NCBI RefSeq assembly: GCF_003063315.1
Contig: NZ_NERV01000003.1
Location: 124,001-188,000, forward strand
Source: Limnohabitans sp. T6-5
Lineage (GTDB): Bacteria; Pseudomonadota; Gammaproteobacteria; Burkholderiales; Burkholderiaceae_C
Direction of reading: 5' to 3'
Length of the DNA: 64,000 bases
Shown here: positions 1 through 7,268 of the stretch, piece by piece
Layout of the letters: every line of letters starts with the position of its first letter
How positions within the stretch are numbered: the stretch's first letter is position 1
Position numbers and translations under genes: made by a program
The notes under the pieces: generated by a model
Databases searched by the model: none
Seen by the model: the letters and a program-made list of their open reading frames with translations, nothing else
What the model was told of the DNA's origin: nothing

Positions 1-2
1 AA

Positions 3-1103
3 GAAAAAGGCAGCAGCTACGAGGTGCACATCCGCGACGATGAAATGCGTGGCCTGGAAGTGCGCGTGGCCTACACCTGGATTCGCCTGGACCCTGAAGG
101 CAAGCGACCCGCCCTGGTTCAAGTGGCCGAAACCCGCGAAAAGCGCTCGGTGCTGGCGGCCGAAATCATCAAGGGCGTGATGTTGCCCCAATTCGCCCTG
201 CTGCCACTGGCGGTGCTGCTGGTGTGGTTGGCCCTGGTGCGCGGCATCAAGCCGCTGTCCGAGCTGGAAGAGCGCATCCGGGCGAGAAAACCCGACGACC
301 TGAGCCCACTGGACGACAAGGCCGTGCCCATGGAAGTGGCCCCGCTGGTGCTGTCGGTCAACGATTTGCTGGAGCGTCTGAAGGAATCCATCGTCACGCA
401 AAAAAGGTTTTTGGCCGATGCCGCGCACCAACTGAAAACACCTCTGGCCGGCCTGCGCATGCAGGCAGACTTGGCGCAGCGCTCTGGCTCGAGCGAAGAG
501 GACCTGAAAAAGTCCTTGCAGCAAATCGGACGGGCCAGCGTGCAAGCCACGCACACCGTCAACCAATTGCTCTCGCTGGCCCGGGCTGAAGGCGGCGGTG
601 GCCGCGCGACGCAGCAAAGCTGTGACATGGTGCGACTGTCCAGCGATGTCTTGCAAGACTCCTTGCCACGCGCCATGGACAAAGGACTGGACCTGGGCTA
701 CGAGGGGGTGGATGCGGACACGCCCGGCGCGCAGGTCATGGGCAACCCCATCTTGCTCAAGGAAATGGTGCGCAACCTGGTGGAAAACGCCATGCACTAC
801 ACCCCGTCAACACCCGAACGCACCGGGGTGATCACGGTGCGTGTGCTGGTCGACCCGTACAGCAAAGCGCTGGTCATGCAGGTCGAAGACAACGGCCCGG
901 GCATCCCGGTGGCCGAACGGGAAATGGTGTTCCAGCCGTTTTACCGGGCGCTGGGCACCAATGTGGACGGTTCAGGCCTGGGCTTGCCCATCGTGCGCGA
1001 AATCGCCCAACAGCATGGCGCCACCGTCAGCATCGACGCCTCTCACCCCGGCCAGACCCCGCCAGGGGCCTGCTTCACACTGCGCTTCAAACCACCTGCA
1101 TGA
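3..1103 (+). CDS. Sensor histidine kinase, TctE/QseC-like (5' end outside window)
   Basis: Membrane sensor kinase of a two-component system. The frame is open to the left edge, so the N-terminus (first membrane segment and part of the periplasmic sensor) is missing; the GTG at 24 is only an internal codon. Visible in order: the end of a 2CSK_N-like extracytoplasmic domain, a membrane helix near nt 174-240 (VMLPQFALLPLAVLLVWLAL), a short linker, the phospho-acceptor H box AAHQLKTPLAGL with His at nt 426, the N box (NLVENAMHYTP) near nt 770-800, and the G boxes DNGPGIP and GSGLGLPIV. All the residues needed for catalysis appear present. The response regulator is probably just upstream, outside the window. 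TctE kinases usually control tricarboxylate uptake, but the signal here is unknown. Confidence 0.9.
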   Translation, partial: EKGSSYEVHIRDDEMRGLEVRVAYTWIRLDPEGKRPALVQVAETREKRSVLAAEIIKGVMLPQFALLPLAVLLVWLALVRGIKPLSELEERIRARKPDDLSPLDDKAVPMEVAPLVLSVNDLLERLKESIVTQKRFLADAAHQLKTPLAGLRMQADLAQRSGSSEEDLKKSLQQIGRASVQATHTVNQLLSLARAEGGGGRATQQSCDMVRLSSDVLQDSLPRAMDKGLDLGYEGVDADTPGAQVMGNPILLKEMVRNLVENAMHYTPSTPERTGVITVRVLVDPYSKALVMQVEDNGPGIPVAEREMVFQPFYRALGTNVDGSGLGLPIVREIAQQHGATVSIDASHPGQTPPGACFTLRFKPPA

Positions 1104-1131
1104 AACGGGCATGAGCACTTGCTCAGCCAAC

Positions 1132-1676
1132 GTCGGGGTCTTCGACCGCCGACCTACAAGGCGGCTTGCTCGTAGGTCGGTACTCGCAGAGTCCGACGTT
1201 TTGGTGATCTGGCACGGCAGGTCGCCTTTGGTTTGAGCGGTCTGCGGGCATTTGTCGGGGTCTTCGACCGCCGACCTACAAGGCGTCTTGCTCGTAGGTC
1301 GGTACTCGCAGAGTCCGACGTTTGGGTGATCCAGTGCAGCAGATCATTTGGCTGAGCGGTCTGCGGGCATTTGTCGGGGTCTTCGACCGCCGACCTACAA
1401 GGCGGCTTGCTCGTAGGTCGGTACTCGCAGAGTCCGACGTTTGGGTGATCCAGTGCAGCAGATCATTTGGCTGAGCGGTCTGCGGGCACTTGTCGGGGGC
1501 TTCGACCGCCGACCTACAAGGCGTCTTGCTCGTAGGTCGGTACTCGCAGAGTCCGACGTTTGGGTGATCCAGTGCAGCAGATCATTTGGCTGAGCGGTCT
1601 GCGGGCATTTGTCGGGGTCTTCGACCGCCGACCTACAAGGCGGCTTGCTCGTAGGTCGGTACTCGCAGAGTCCGAC
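1132..1676. repeat. Tandem array of five GTAG-type REP pairs (BIME-like)
   Basis: Five nearly identical 66-bp units at 1132-1197, 1254-1319, 1373-1438, 1492-1557 and 1611-1676, at intervals of about 119-122 bp. They are separated by a conserved spacer that contains GATCCAGTGCAGCAGATCAT in the last units. Each unit is a minus-oriented REP followed by a plus-oriented REP. The plus element starts with GTAG, then GTCGG, a bulged T, ACTC, loop GCA, GAGT and CCGAC. The minus partner carries the apical stem GGTC/GACC. The array fills the gap between the sensor kinase and the convergent GST gene, where strong hairpins could end transcription from both sides. Confidence 0.85.
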
Positions 1677-1685
1677 ATGGCTGGC

Positions 1686-2345
1686 TCAGGCGGCCGGACT
1701 CATGTTCAGTTGCAGGCGTTCGCGCTCCATCACGCGGGCGACTGCGGGCTGGGCCGCCACTTTTTGCACAAAAGCCCACAGTTCGGGGTGTTCTTCGGGC
1801 GCGATGCCCGCGATGGTGCCCCAGCGGGTCAGCGTCAAACTGTACGCGTCCAGAGGGCTGAAGTGCTCGCCGGTCAGCCAGGTCTGGCCTTTGGCCGCAG
1901 CGGCTTTGACCAAGGCCTGCAATTCGCCCAGCATGCCGCGAAACAGTTGCGTGTTGTAGGGCTTGAGCGCGGCCTGTACCTCAGGCAGATCCGAGAACTT
2001 TTGCGGCATGAAGATGTGGGTGAACGTGGGGTGAACGGTGTTGTTCATCCAGACCAGCGTCGAGAGGGCCTGGGCGCGGGCAACAGGCTCGCTGGGCAGG
2101 AAGTGTGCATCCGGGAAGAGTTGGTCCAGGTGCAGCACGATGGCCACGATTTGCGTGACCACCTGGCCGTTGCTCACCAGCACAGGCACCTGGCCACGCG
2201 GGTTGATGGCTTTGTAGTCCTCGCTGTTTTGCTCGCCTTTGTGCAGTTTGACCATCTGGGGGTCAAACGAAGCGCCGCTCATTTCGAGCAGCACATGGGG
2301 CACAAAAGAACAGGCGCCGGGGGCGAAATACAGTTTCAAGCTCAT
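1686..2345 (-). CDS. Glutathione S-transferase family protein
   Basis: A 219-residue cytosolic enzyme expected to conjugate glutathione to electrophiles or reduce with it. The N-terminal thioredoxin-like domain starts LKLYFAPGACSFVPHVLLE, the proteobacterial (beta-class-like) pattern with a Cys near position 11. It contains the cis-Pro region GQVPVLV, and an all-helical C-terminal domain follows (about residues 90-219). The length is normal for the family. The gene follows the small membrane protein by 19 bp on the same strand and may be co-transcribed with it and birA. The substrate cannot be read from the sequence. Confidence 0.88.
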   Translation of the reverse strand: MSLKLYFAPGACSFVPHVLLEMSGASFDPQMVKLHKGEQNSEDYKAINPRGQVPVLVSNGQVVTQIVAIVLHLDQLFPDAHFLPSEPVARAQALSTLVWMNNTVHPTFTHIFMPQKFSDLPEVQAALKPYNTQLFRGMLGELQALVKAAAAKGQTWLTGEHFSPLDAYSLTLTRWGTIAGIAPEEHPELWAFVQKVAAQPAVARVMERERLQLNMSPAA

Positions 2346-2364
2346 GCTGGGGTCTCCAAAAGGT

Positions 2365-2685
2365 TTATCGGTTGGCTTTGGCCGCAGTGTTTCCAGTCGT
2401 GGGGGGCGTAGGCGCAGAGGCCGGTTCGGCTGTGGGGGCGGCTTGAGAAGGCGTTTGAGGTGCAGCTTCTGAAGCCGCTGCAGGGGTGGGGGCGACCTGT
2501 GCGGTGCTGGCGGGCGAGTGCGGCGGCAAGGTGATGCTCAAGGCTTCGGGCCGAATTTGTTGCGTTAGGCGTTCTGGTTCGCGTTTGGCGTTCGGCCCCC
2601 AGCCCCATCGGGCAAACGCGTCCCATTGCCAGGCCAGAACGACAGCATTGCACAGCAGTAAAACTCCAAACAACCAGCGCTTCAT
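2365..2685 (-). CDS. Small single-pass membrane protein with Pro/Ala-rich tail
   Basis: A 106-residue protein of unknown function. Residues 5-20 form an N-terminal membrane anchor (LFGVLLLCNAVVLAWQ), followed by a short conserved-looking stretch REPERLTQQIRPEAL and then a low-complexity Ala/Pro/Thr tail to the end. From memory, the anchor plus the E-P-x-R-L-x-x-Q-I-x-P-E-A-L stretch resembles the start of SPOR-domain proteins found next to birA/coaX in Burkholderiales. Here there is no SPOR domain, so this may be a shortened relative. It lies 36 bp after birA on the same strand, which suggests one transcript. Confidence 0.7.
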   Translation of the reverse strand: MKRWLFGVLLLCNAVVLAWQWDAFARWGWGPNAKREPERLTQQIRPEALSITLPPHSPASTAQVAPTPAAASEAAPQTPSQAAPTAEPASAPTPPTTGNTAAKANR

Positions 2686-2721
2686 GGGGGTGTCCTCGGT
2701 GGGGATAGGGTGCTTAAACGG

Positions 2722-3507
2722 TCACAGAAATGGCCGCTTGAATGGCCGTTCTAAAGGCCGCACGCTGACTTCGGCGCTGTGGATCTCCTGCACACCCAAG
2801 TCGGTTTGCAATCGTAACGCACCCCCCGGACTCACCCCCAGGGACACGCCTTGCAGGCCGTCGCTGGTGTGCACGGCTTGCCCTTTGAGCACATCGCGCG
2901 CTTCAAAGCGTTGCTGCAAGGGGGCAAAACCCTGGCGCTCGAAGTCGAGCATCGCCTTGATCAGGGCAGGTACCACCTGCGCCAGACAGGCCGGAGCGGT
3001 GAGCGCGGGCAACAACTCGGTCAAGGCCGCAGGCGCGGTGCTCAGGCCATCGGCAGGACGCGCACGGATGTTCAGGCCCACCCCGATGACCACCTGGCTG
3101 CGTTCCCCCATGCTGGCGGCTTCGACCAGGATGCCGCCCAGCTTGCGCGACTGGAACCACAGATCGTTGGGCCACTTGAGGCCCACTTCGGCATGCAGGC
3201 TTTCGGCCAGGCTCAAGCCCACAGCGAGCGACAAACCCGACCAGTCTTTGGGGGCCATGGGCAAGCTCAAAGAAAAGGTCAGTGAATCACCGCTCTGGCT
3301 TTGCCACACCCGGCCCATGCGGCCCCGGCCTGCGGTCTGGCGCTCGGCCACCAGTAAAGTGGGCTCGCGCTGGCCTGCACGGGCGCGGCGCATGAGTTCG
3401 CTGTTGGAGGAATCGATCTCCGGAAGGATTTCCACGCTGAAGTCAGGCAGCAGGGGGAAAACCTGCTCCCAGATCGATTCGGCGGGCCAGGGGGTGGGGG
3501 CGATCAT
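2722..3507 (-). CDS. birA: Biotin--[acetyl-CoA-carboxylase] ligase BirA
   Basis: A 261-residue biotin protein ligase that activates biotin to biotinyl-AMP and transfers it to the biotin carboxyl carrier protein of acetyl-CoA carboxylase. Visible motifs are the biotinyl-AMP loop GRGRMGRVW, the KWPNDLW segment, the GGILVE strand and GVGLNI. There is no N-terminal winged helix, so this is the enzyme-only form and not a repressor of biotin genes. The C-terminal barrel-like domain covers about the last 50 residues and ends in an unusual RPLERPFKRPFL tail. The SET-domain gene lies 18 bp upstream on the same strand. Confidence 0.93.
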   Translation of the reverse strand: MIAPTPWPAESIWEQVFPLLPDFSVEILPEIDSSNSELMRRARAGQREPTLLVAERQTAGRGRMGRVWQSQSGDSLTFSLSLPMAPKDWSGLSLAVGLSLAESLHAEVGLKWPNDLWFQSRKLGGILVEAASMGERSQVVIGVGLNIRARPADGLSTAPAALTELLPALTAPACLAQVVPALIKAMLDFERQGFAPLQQRFEARDVLKGQAVHTSDGLQGVSLGVSPGGALRLQTDLGVQEIHSAEVSVRPLERPFKRPFL

Positions 3508-3525
3508 CCAGCGGCCTTTTGGGGG

Positions 3526-4215
3526 TCAAGCCTTTTTGGACTTGAGCTTGGTTGTGGACGGGGTCTTTGGTGAAGCTTTGGTTTTGACGGAGGCCTTGTC
3601 CTTGGCTTTGGGCTTCGCTGGCGGTTTGGCTTTGGCATCTGCCTTGGGTTTGGCGGGCGCCTTCTTCACATCGGCCTTGGGCTTGGAATTCGCCTTTTTC
3701 TTTTTCTGACTCGGGATTTCGGGCGTGTCGTCACGCTCCTTGGGCGAGAGCAGCGTGCCCCGGCAGTTTTTGGCGCCACACCAGCAGGGGTATTCGGCCA
3801 GCAGTTCGGGGGTGTAGGGCTCGTCGATGATCAGGCCGTAGTCGTAGTTCAGCTCTTCACCGGCTTTGATGTTGCGCAGCGCCTTGATGAAGATGCGATC
3901 GTTGTCTTCGTCGGCTTCGCAGTTGGGGTCGCAGCTGTGGTTGATCCAGCGCGAAGAGTTGCCGCCGTGCAGTGCATCAATCACCCGGTCTTCGTTCACA
4001 TGGAAGTAGAAGGTGTGGTTCGGGTCATTGGGGTCGTGCGGGTGGCGGTCTTGCGCCTCGTCCCAGCTGATGACTTCGCCCACGTACTCGATGATGGTCT
4101 CGCCTTCGGCCAGGTCCTGCAAGGCAAACACGCCCTTTCCGTGCACGCCGGAGCGGCGAACCTGGATGCGTTTGCCGGATGGCGAGGCGGAGCGAGGGGC
4201 AGGTGTTTTGGCCAC
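3526..4215 (-). CDS. SET-domain protein-lysine methyltransferase with histone-H1-like tail
   Basis: A 229-residue protein from a GTG start at 4215. A SET domain fills about residues 14-150. It has the start IQVRRSGVHGKGVFA, the knot motif RWINHSCDPNC, the second motif EELNYDYG and a post-SET zinc-type cysteine set (CWCGAKNCRGTLL). With the Cys in HSCDPNC this is the full set expected of an active S-adenosylmethionine-dependent lysine methyltransferase. From about residue 165 on the protein is a Lys/Ala/Pro tail like histone H1 or Bordetella BpH1. The gene is divergent from topB, whose product carries a similar K/A/P linker. The substrate is unknown; the tail itself, or H1-like proteins, are plausible targets. 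Confidence 0.88.
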   Translation of the reverse strand: MAKTPAPRSASPSGKRIQVRRSGVHGKGVFALQDLAEGETIIEYVGEVISWDEAQDRHPHDPNDPNHTFYFHVNEDRVIDALHGGNSSRWINHSCDPNCEADEDNDRIFIKALRNIKAGEELNYDYGLIIDEPYTPELLAEYPCWCGAKNCRGTLLSPKERDDTPEIPSQKKKKANSKPKADVKKAPAKPKADAKAKPPAKPKAKDKASVKTKASPKTPSTTKLKSKKA

Positions 4216-4239
4216 GGCGTTGAAAAATTTGTTATGGTG

Positions 4240-4325
4240 AATTCATGTGGGCGTGCGCGTGAGCGCGCCCAGGCGTGCATGTGTGCGAGCGCGCGTGCAC
4301 ACGCGAGACAACGGATTGTATAGAC
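4240..4325. promoter_or_regulatory. Divergent SET/topB intergenic region with alternating purine-pyrimidine tract
   Basis: The spacer between the divergent SET gene and topB is dominated from about 4246 to 4306 by GTGCGCGTGAGCGCG-like and GTGCACACGCG-like runs. These alternate purine and pyrimidine and contain small inverted repeats, including GCGCGTGCACACGCG. Such DNA is a candidate for Z-form or cruciform extrusion under negative supercoiling, which is the substrate state of a topoisomerase. An 11-mer identical to one hut operator copy, TTGTATAGACA, sits at 4316-4326 and touches the topB start codon. No clear promoter was assigned. Confidence 0.45.
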
Positions 4326-7262
4326 ATGAAAACATTGATCATTGCAGAGAAACCCTCGGTGGCCCAAGACATCGTTCGGGCCCTCACTCCTGTGGCGGGC
4401 AAGTTCGAAAAGCACGAGGACCACTTTGAGAGCGACAGTTATGTGGTGACCAGCGCCGTGGGCCACCTGGTGGAGATTCAGGCCCCTGAGCAATACGACG
4501 TCAAACGCGGCAAATGGAGCTTTGCCAACCTGCCCGTGATTCCGCCGCACTTTGATTTGAAGCCGGTGGACAAGACCAAGAGCCGTTTGAGCGCCGTGGT
4601 CAGGCAAGCCAAGCGCAAGGACGTGAGTGCCCTCATCAACGCCTGTGACGCGGGCCGCGAGGGTGAGTTGATCTTCCGCCTGATTGAGCAGTACGCAGGT
4701 GGTGCCAAGCCGCTCAACAAGCCCGTCAAGCGCCTGTGGTTGCAGTCCATGACGCCGCAAGCGATTCGTGACGGCTTCAACAGCCTGCGCAGCGAGCAAC
4801 AAATGCAGGGCCTGGCCGACGCCGCCCGCAGCCGATCCGAGGCCGACTGGCTGGTGGGCATCAACGGCACCCGCGCCATGACCGCCTTCAACTCGCGCGA
4901 TGGCGGCTTCTTCTTGACCACTGTGGGTCGGGTGCAAACGCCCACGCTGGCCGTGGTGGTGGAGCGCGAAGAACAAATCCGCAAGTTCATCAGCCGCGAC
5001 TATTGGGAAATCCACGCGGAATTCGCTGCCGCTGCAGGCACCTATCCCGGAAAGTGGTTTGACCCCAAGTGGCGCAAAGAAGAAGACGCCGAAAAGAAAG
5101 CCGACCGCAAGTGGACTGCGGCTGAGGCACAAGCCATCGTCAACGCCGTGCGCGGCCAAAAAGCCACCGTCACCGAAGAGGCCACGCCCACCACACAAGC
5201 GAGCCCCGGTTTGTTTGACCTGACCAGCTTGCAGCGCGAGGCCAACGGCAAGTTCGGCTTTTCGGCCAAGACCACGCTGGCGCTGGCCCAAAGCCTGTAC
5301 GAGCGCCACAAGGCCCTGACCTACCCGCGTACCGACTCGCGCCACCTGCCCGAAGACTACGTGCCCGTGGCCAAGCAAACCTTCGAGATGCTGGCCGACA
5401 GCGGCATGCGCCACCTGGCCCCGCACGCGCTCACGGCCCTGAACAACAACTACGTGCGCAAGATCCCGCGCGTGTTCGACAACAAAAAGGTCTCGGACCA
5501 CTTCGCCATCATCCCCACGCTGCAAGCGCCCAGCGGCCTGTCTGAGGCCGAGCAAAAGTTGTATGACCTGGTGGTGCGCCGCTTCATGGCGGTGTTCTTC
5601 CCCAGCGCCGAGTACCAGGTGACCACCCGCATCAGCGTGGCCGCAGGCCACAGCTTCAAGACCGTGGGCAAGGTGCTGGTCAAACCCGGTTGGCTGGCGA
5701 TTTATGGCAAAGAAGCCGCTGCCGAGGTGGAAGACGCCAAAGACGGCGACAAAGGCCAAAACCTGGTGCCGGTGCAGCCGGGCGAACAAGTGGGTGTGGA
5801 GTCGGTCGAGGCCAAGGGCCTGAAAACCCGCCCCCCTGCCCGCTATTCAGAAGCCACGCTGCTGGGTGCCATGGAAGGCGCAGGCAAGATGGTCGACGAC
5901 GACGAGCTGCGCGAAGCCATGCAGGAAAAAGGCCTGGGCACGCCAGCCACCCGCGCCGCGATCATTGAAGGCCTGATCAACGAAAAGTACATGCTGCGCG
6001 AAGGCCGCGAGATGCTGCCCACCGCCAAGGCCTTTCAGCTCATGACGCTGCTGCGCGGCTTGCAGGTCGAAGAACTGTCCAAGCCCGAGCTCACGGGCGA
6101 ATGGGAATACAAGCTGGCCCAGATGGAACAAGGCAAGCTGAGCCGGGGCCAGTTCATGGCCGAGATCGCGGCCATGACCGAGCACATCGTCAAGAAGGCC
6201 AAAGAGTACGACCGCGACACCGTGCCCGGCGACTACGCCACCGTGAGCACGCCCTGCCCCAATTGCGGTGGCGTGGTGAAAGAAAACTACCGCCGCTACA
6301 CCTGCACGGGGGCCGATGGCGCGAGCGACGGCTGCGGCTTCTCGTTTGGCAAGTCGCCCGCCGGCCGCACCTTCGAGCCGGCCGAAGTCGAGCAGTTCAT
6401 GCGCGACAAAAAGATCGGCCCGCTGGACGGCTTCCGCTCCAAGGCCGGTTGGCCCTTTGTGGCCGAAATGGCGCTCAAGTACAACGAAGAAGAAAAGAAC
6501 TGGAAGCTCGAGTTTGACTTTGGTGACGACAAGAAAAACGAAGAGAGTGGCGAGATCGTCGAGTTCAGCGACGCGTCATTGGGCGCCTGCCCCAAGTGCG
6601 GCAGCCCGGTGCACGAGCACGGCAGCAACTATGTGTGCAGCAAAGCCGTGCCGACCAATGAGCAACCCACGCCCAGCTGCGACTTCAAGAGCGGCAAGGT
6701 CATCTTGCAGCAGCCTGTGGAACGCGAGCAGGTCGTCAAGCTGCTGGCCACCGGCAAGACCGATCTGCTCGACAAGTTCGTCAGCAACCGCACGCGCCGC
6801 ACCTTCAAGGCCATGCTGGCCTGGAACCCCGAAGAGGGCAAAGTGACGTTTGAATTTGAGCCACGCGAAGGTGGCAAGAAATACCCGCCACGCAAGACGT
6901 CAGCTAAAACGCCTTTTGGCAAAGCTGCTGCGAAAAAAACCACGGCCAAAACTGCTGCCGTTAAAACCGCCAAAGCCCCTGCTGCCAAAAAAGCCGCCAA
7001 GCCCGCTGCAGAAAAAGCGCCGCGCAAGGCCTCAGTCGGCACCTTGAAACCCAGCCCCGCCCTGATGGCCGTGATTGGCGACGGCACCTATGCCCGCACC
7101 GAAGTGGTCAAGAAAATCTGGGACTACATCAAGGCCAATGGTTTGCAAGACCCTGCCGACAAGCGCTCTATCAAGGCTGATGGCAAGCTGCAAGCTGTGT
7201 TTGGCAAAGACCAGGCCACCATGTTCGAGCTGGCCGGGATCATCGGCAAGCATTTGAGCTGA
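4326..7262 (+). CDS. topB: DNA topoisomerase III with C-terminal SWIB domain
   Basis: A 978-residue type IA topoisomerase that cuts one strand to decatenate or relax DNA. The ATG at 4326 is chosen because MKTLIIAEKPSVAQDIV is the normal family start; the in-frame upstream extension is low-complexity. Visible in order: a Toprim domain with the acidic triad in CDAGREGE near residue 108; the catalytic Tyr in LTYPRTDSR near residue 333; two zinc-ribbon-like repeats (CPNCGG...C and CPKCGS...C) around residues 640-780; a Lys/Ala-rich linker near 850-905; and a SWIB/MDM2-type domain at about 907-978 (ALMAVIGDG to GIIGKHLS). The SWIB fusion makes it much longer than E. coli TopB, which is about 650 residues. 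Confidence 0.93.
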   Translation: MKTLIIAEKPSVAQDIVRALTPVAGKFEKHEDHFESDSYVVTSAVGHLVEIQAPEQYDVKRGKWSFANLPVIPPHFDLKPVDKTKSRLSAVVRQAKRKDVSALINACDAGREGELIFRLIEQYAGGAKPLNKPVKRLWLQSMTPQAIRDGFNSLRSEQQMQGLADAARSRSEADWLVGINGTRAMTAFNSRDGGFFLTTVGRVQTPTLAVVVEREEQIRKFISRDYWEIHAEFAAAAGTYPGKWFDPKWRKEEDAEKKADRKWTAAEAQAIVNAVRGQKATVTEEATPTTQASPGLFDLTSLQREANGKFGFSAKTTLALAQSLYERHKALTYPRTDSRHLPEDYVPVAKQTFEMLADSGMRHLAPHALTALNNNYVRKIPRVFDNKKVSDHFAIIPTLQAPSGLSEAEQKLYDLVVRRFMAVFFPSAEYQVTTRISVAAGHSFKTVGKVLVKPGWLAIYGKEAAAEVEDAKDGDKGQNLVPVQPGEQVGVESVEAKGLKTRPPARYSEATLLGAMEGAGKMVDDDELREAMQEKGLGTPATRAAIIEGLINEKYMLREGREMLPTAKAFQLMTLLRGLQVEELSKPELTGEWEYKLAQMEQGKLSRGQFMAEIAAMTEHIVKKAKEYDRDTVPGDYATVSTPCPNCGGVVKENYRRYTCTGADGASDGCGFSFGKSPAGRTFEPAEVEQFMRDKKIGPLDGFRSKAGWPFVAEMALKYNEEEKNWKLEFDFGDDKKNEESGEIVEFSDASLGACPKCGSPVHEHGSNYVCSKAVPTNEQPTPSCDFKSGKVILQQPVEREQVVKLLATGKTDLLDKFVSNRTRRTFKAMLAWNPEEGKVTFEFEPREGGKKYPPRKTSAKTPFGKAAAKKTTAKTAAVKTAKAPAAKKAAKPAAEKAPRKASVGTLKPSPALMAVIGDGTYARTEVVKKIWDYIKANGLQDPADKRSIKADGKLQAVFGKDQATMFELAGIIGKHLS

Positions 7263-7268
7263 TCGGTT

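Noticed and set aside
1132..1676. Regular spaced repeats as a CRISPR array
   Set aside because: The spacers are conserved, not unique, and the repeats are hairpin pairs of 66 bp; no cas gene is present.
3996..5789. A 597-codon minus-strand frame over topB and the SET gene start
   Set aside because: It is antisense to the well-defined TopB and runs into the SET gene in a wrong frame; no recognisable domain.
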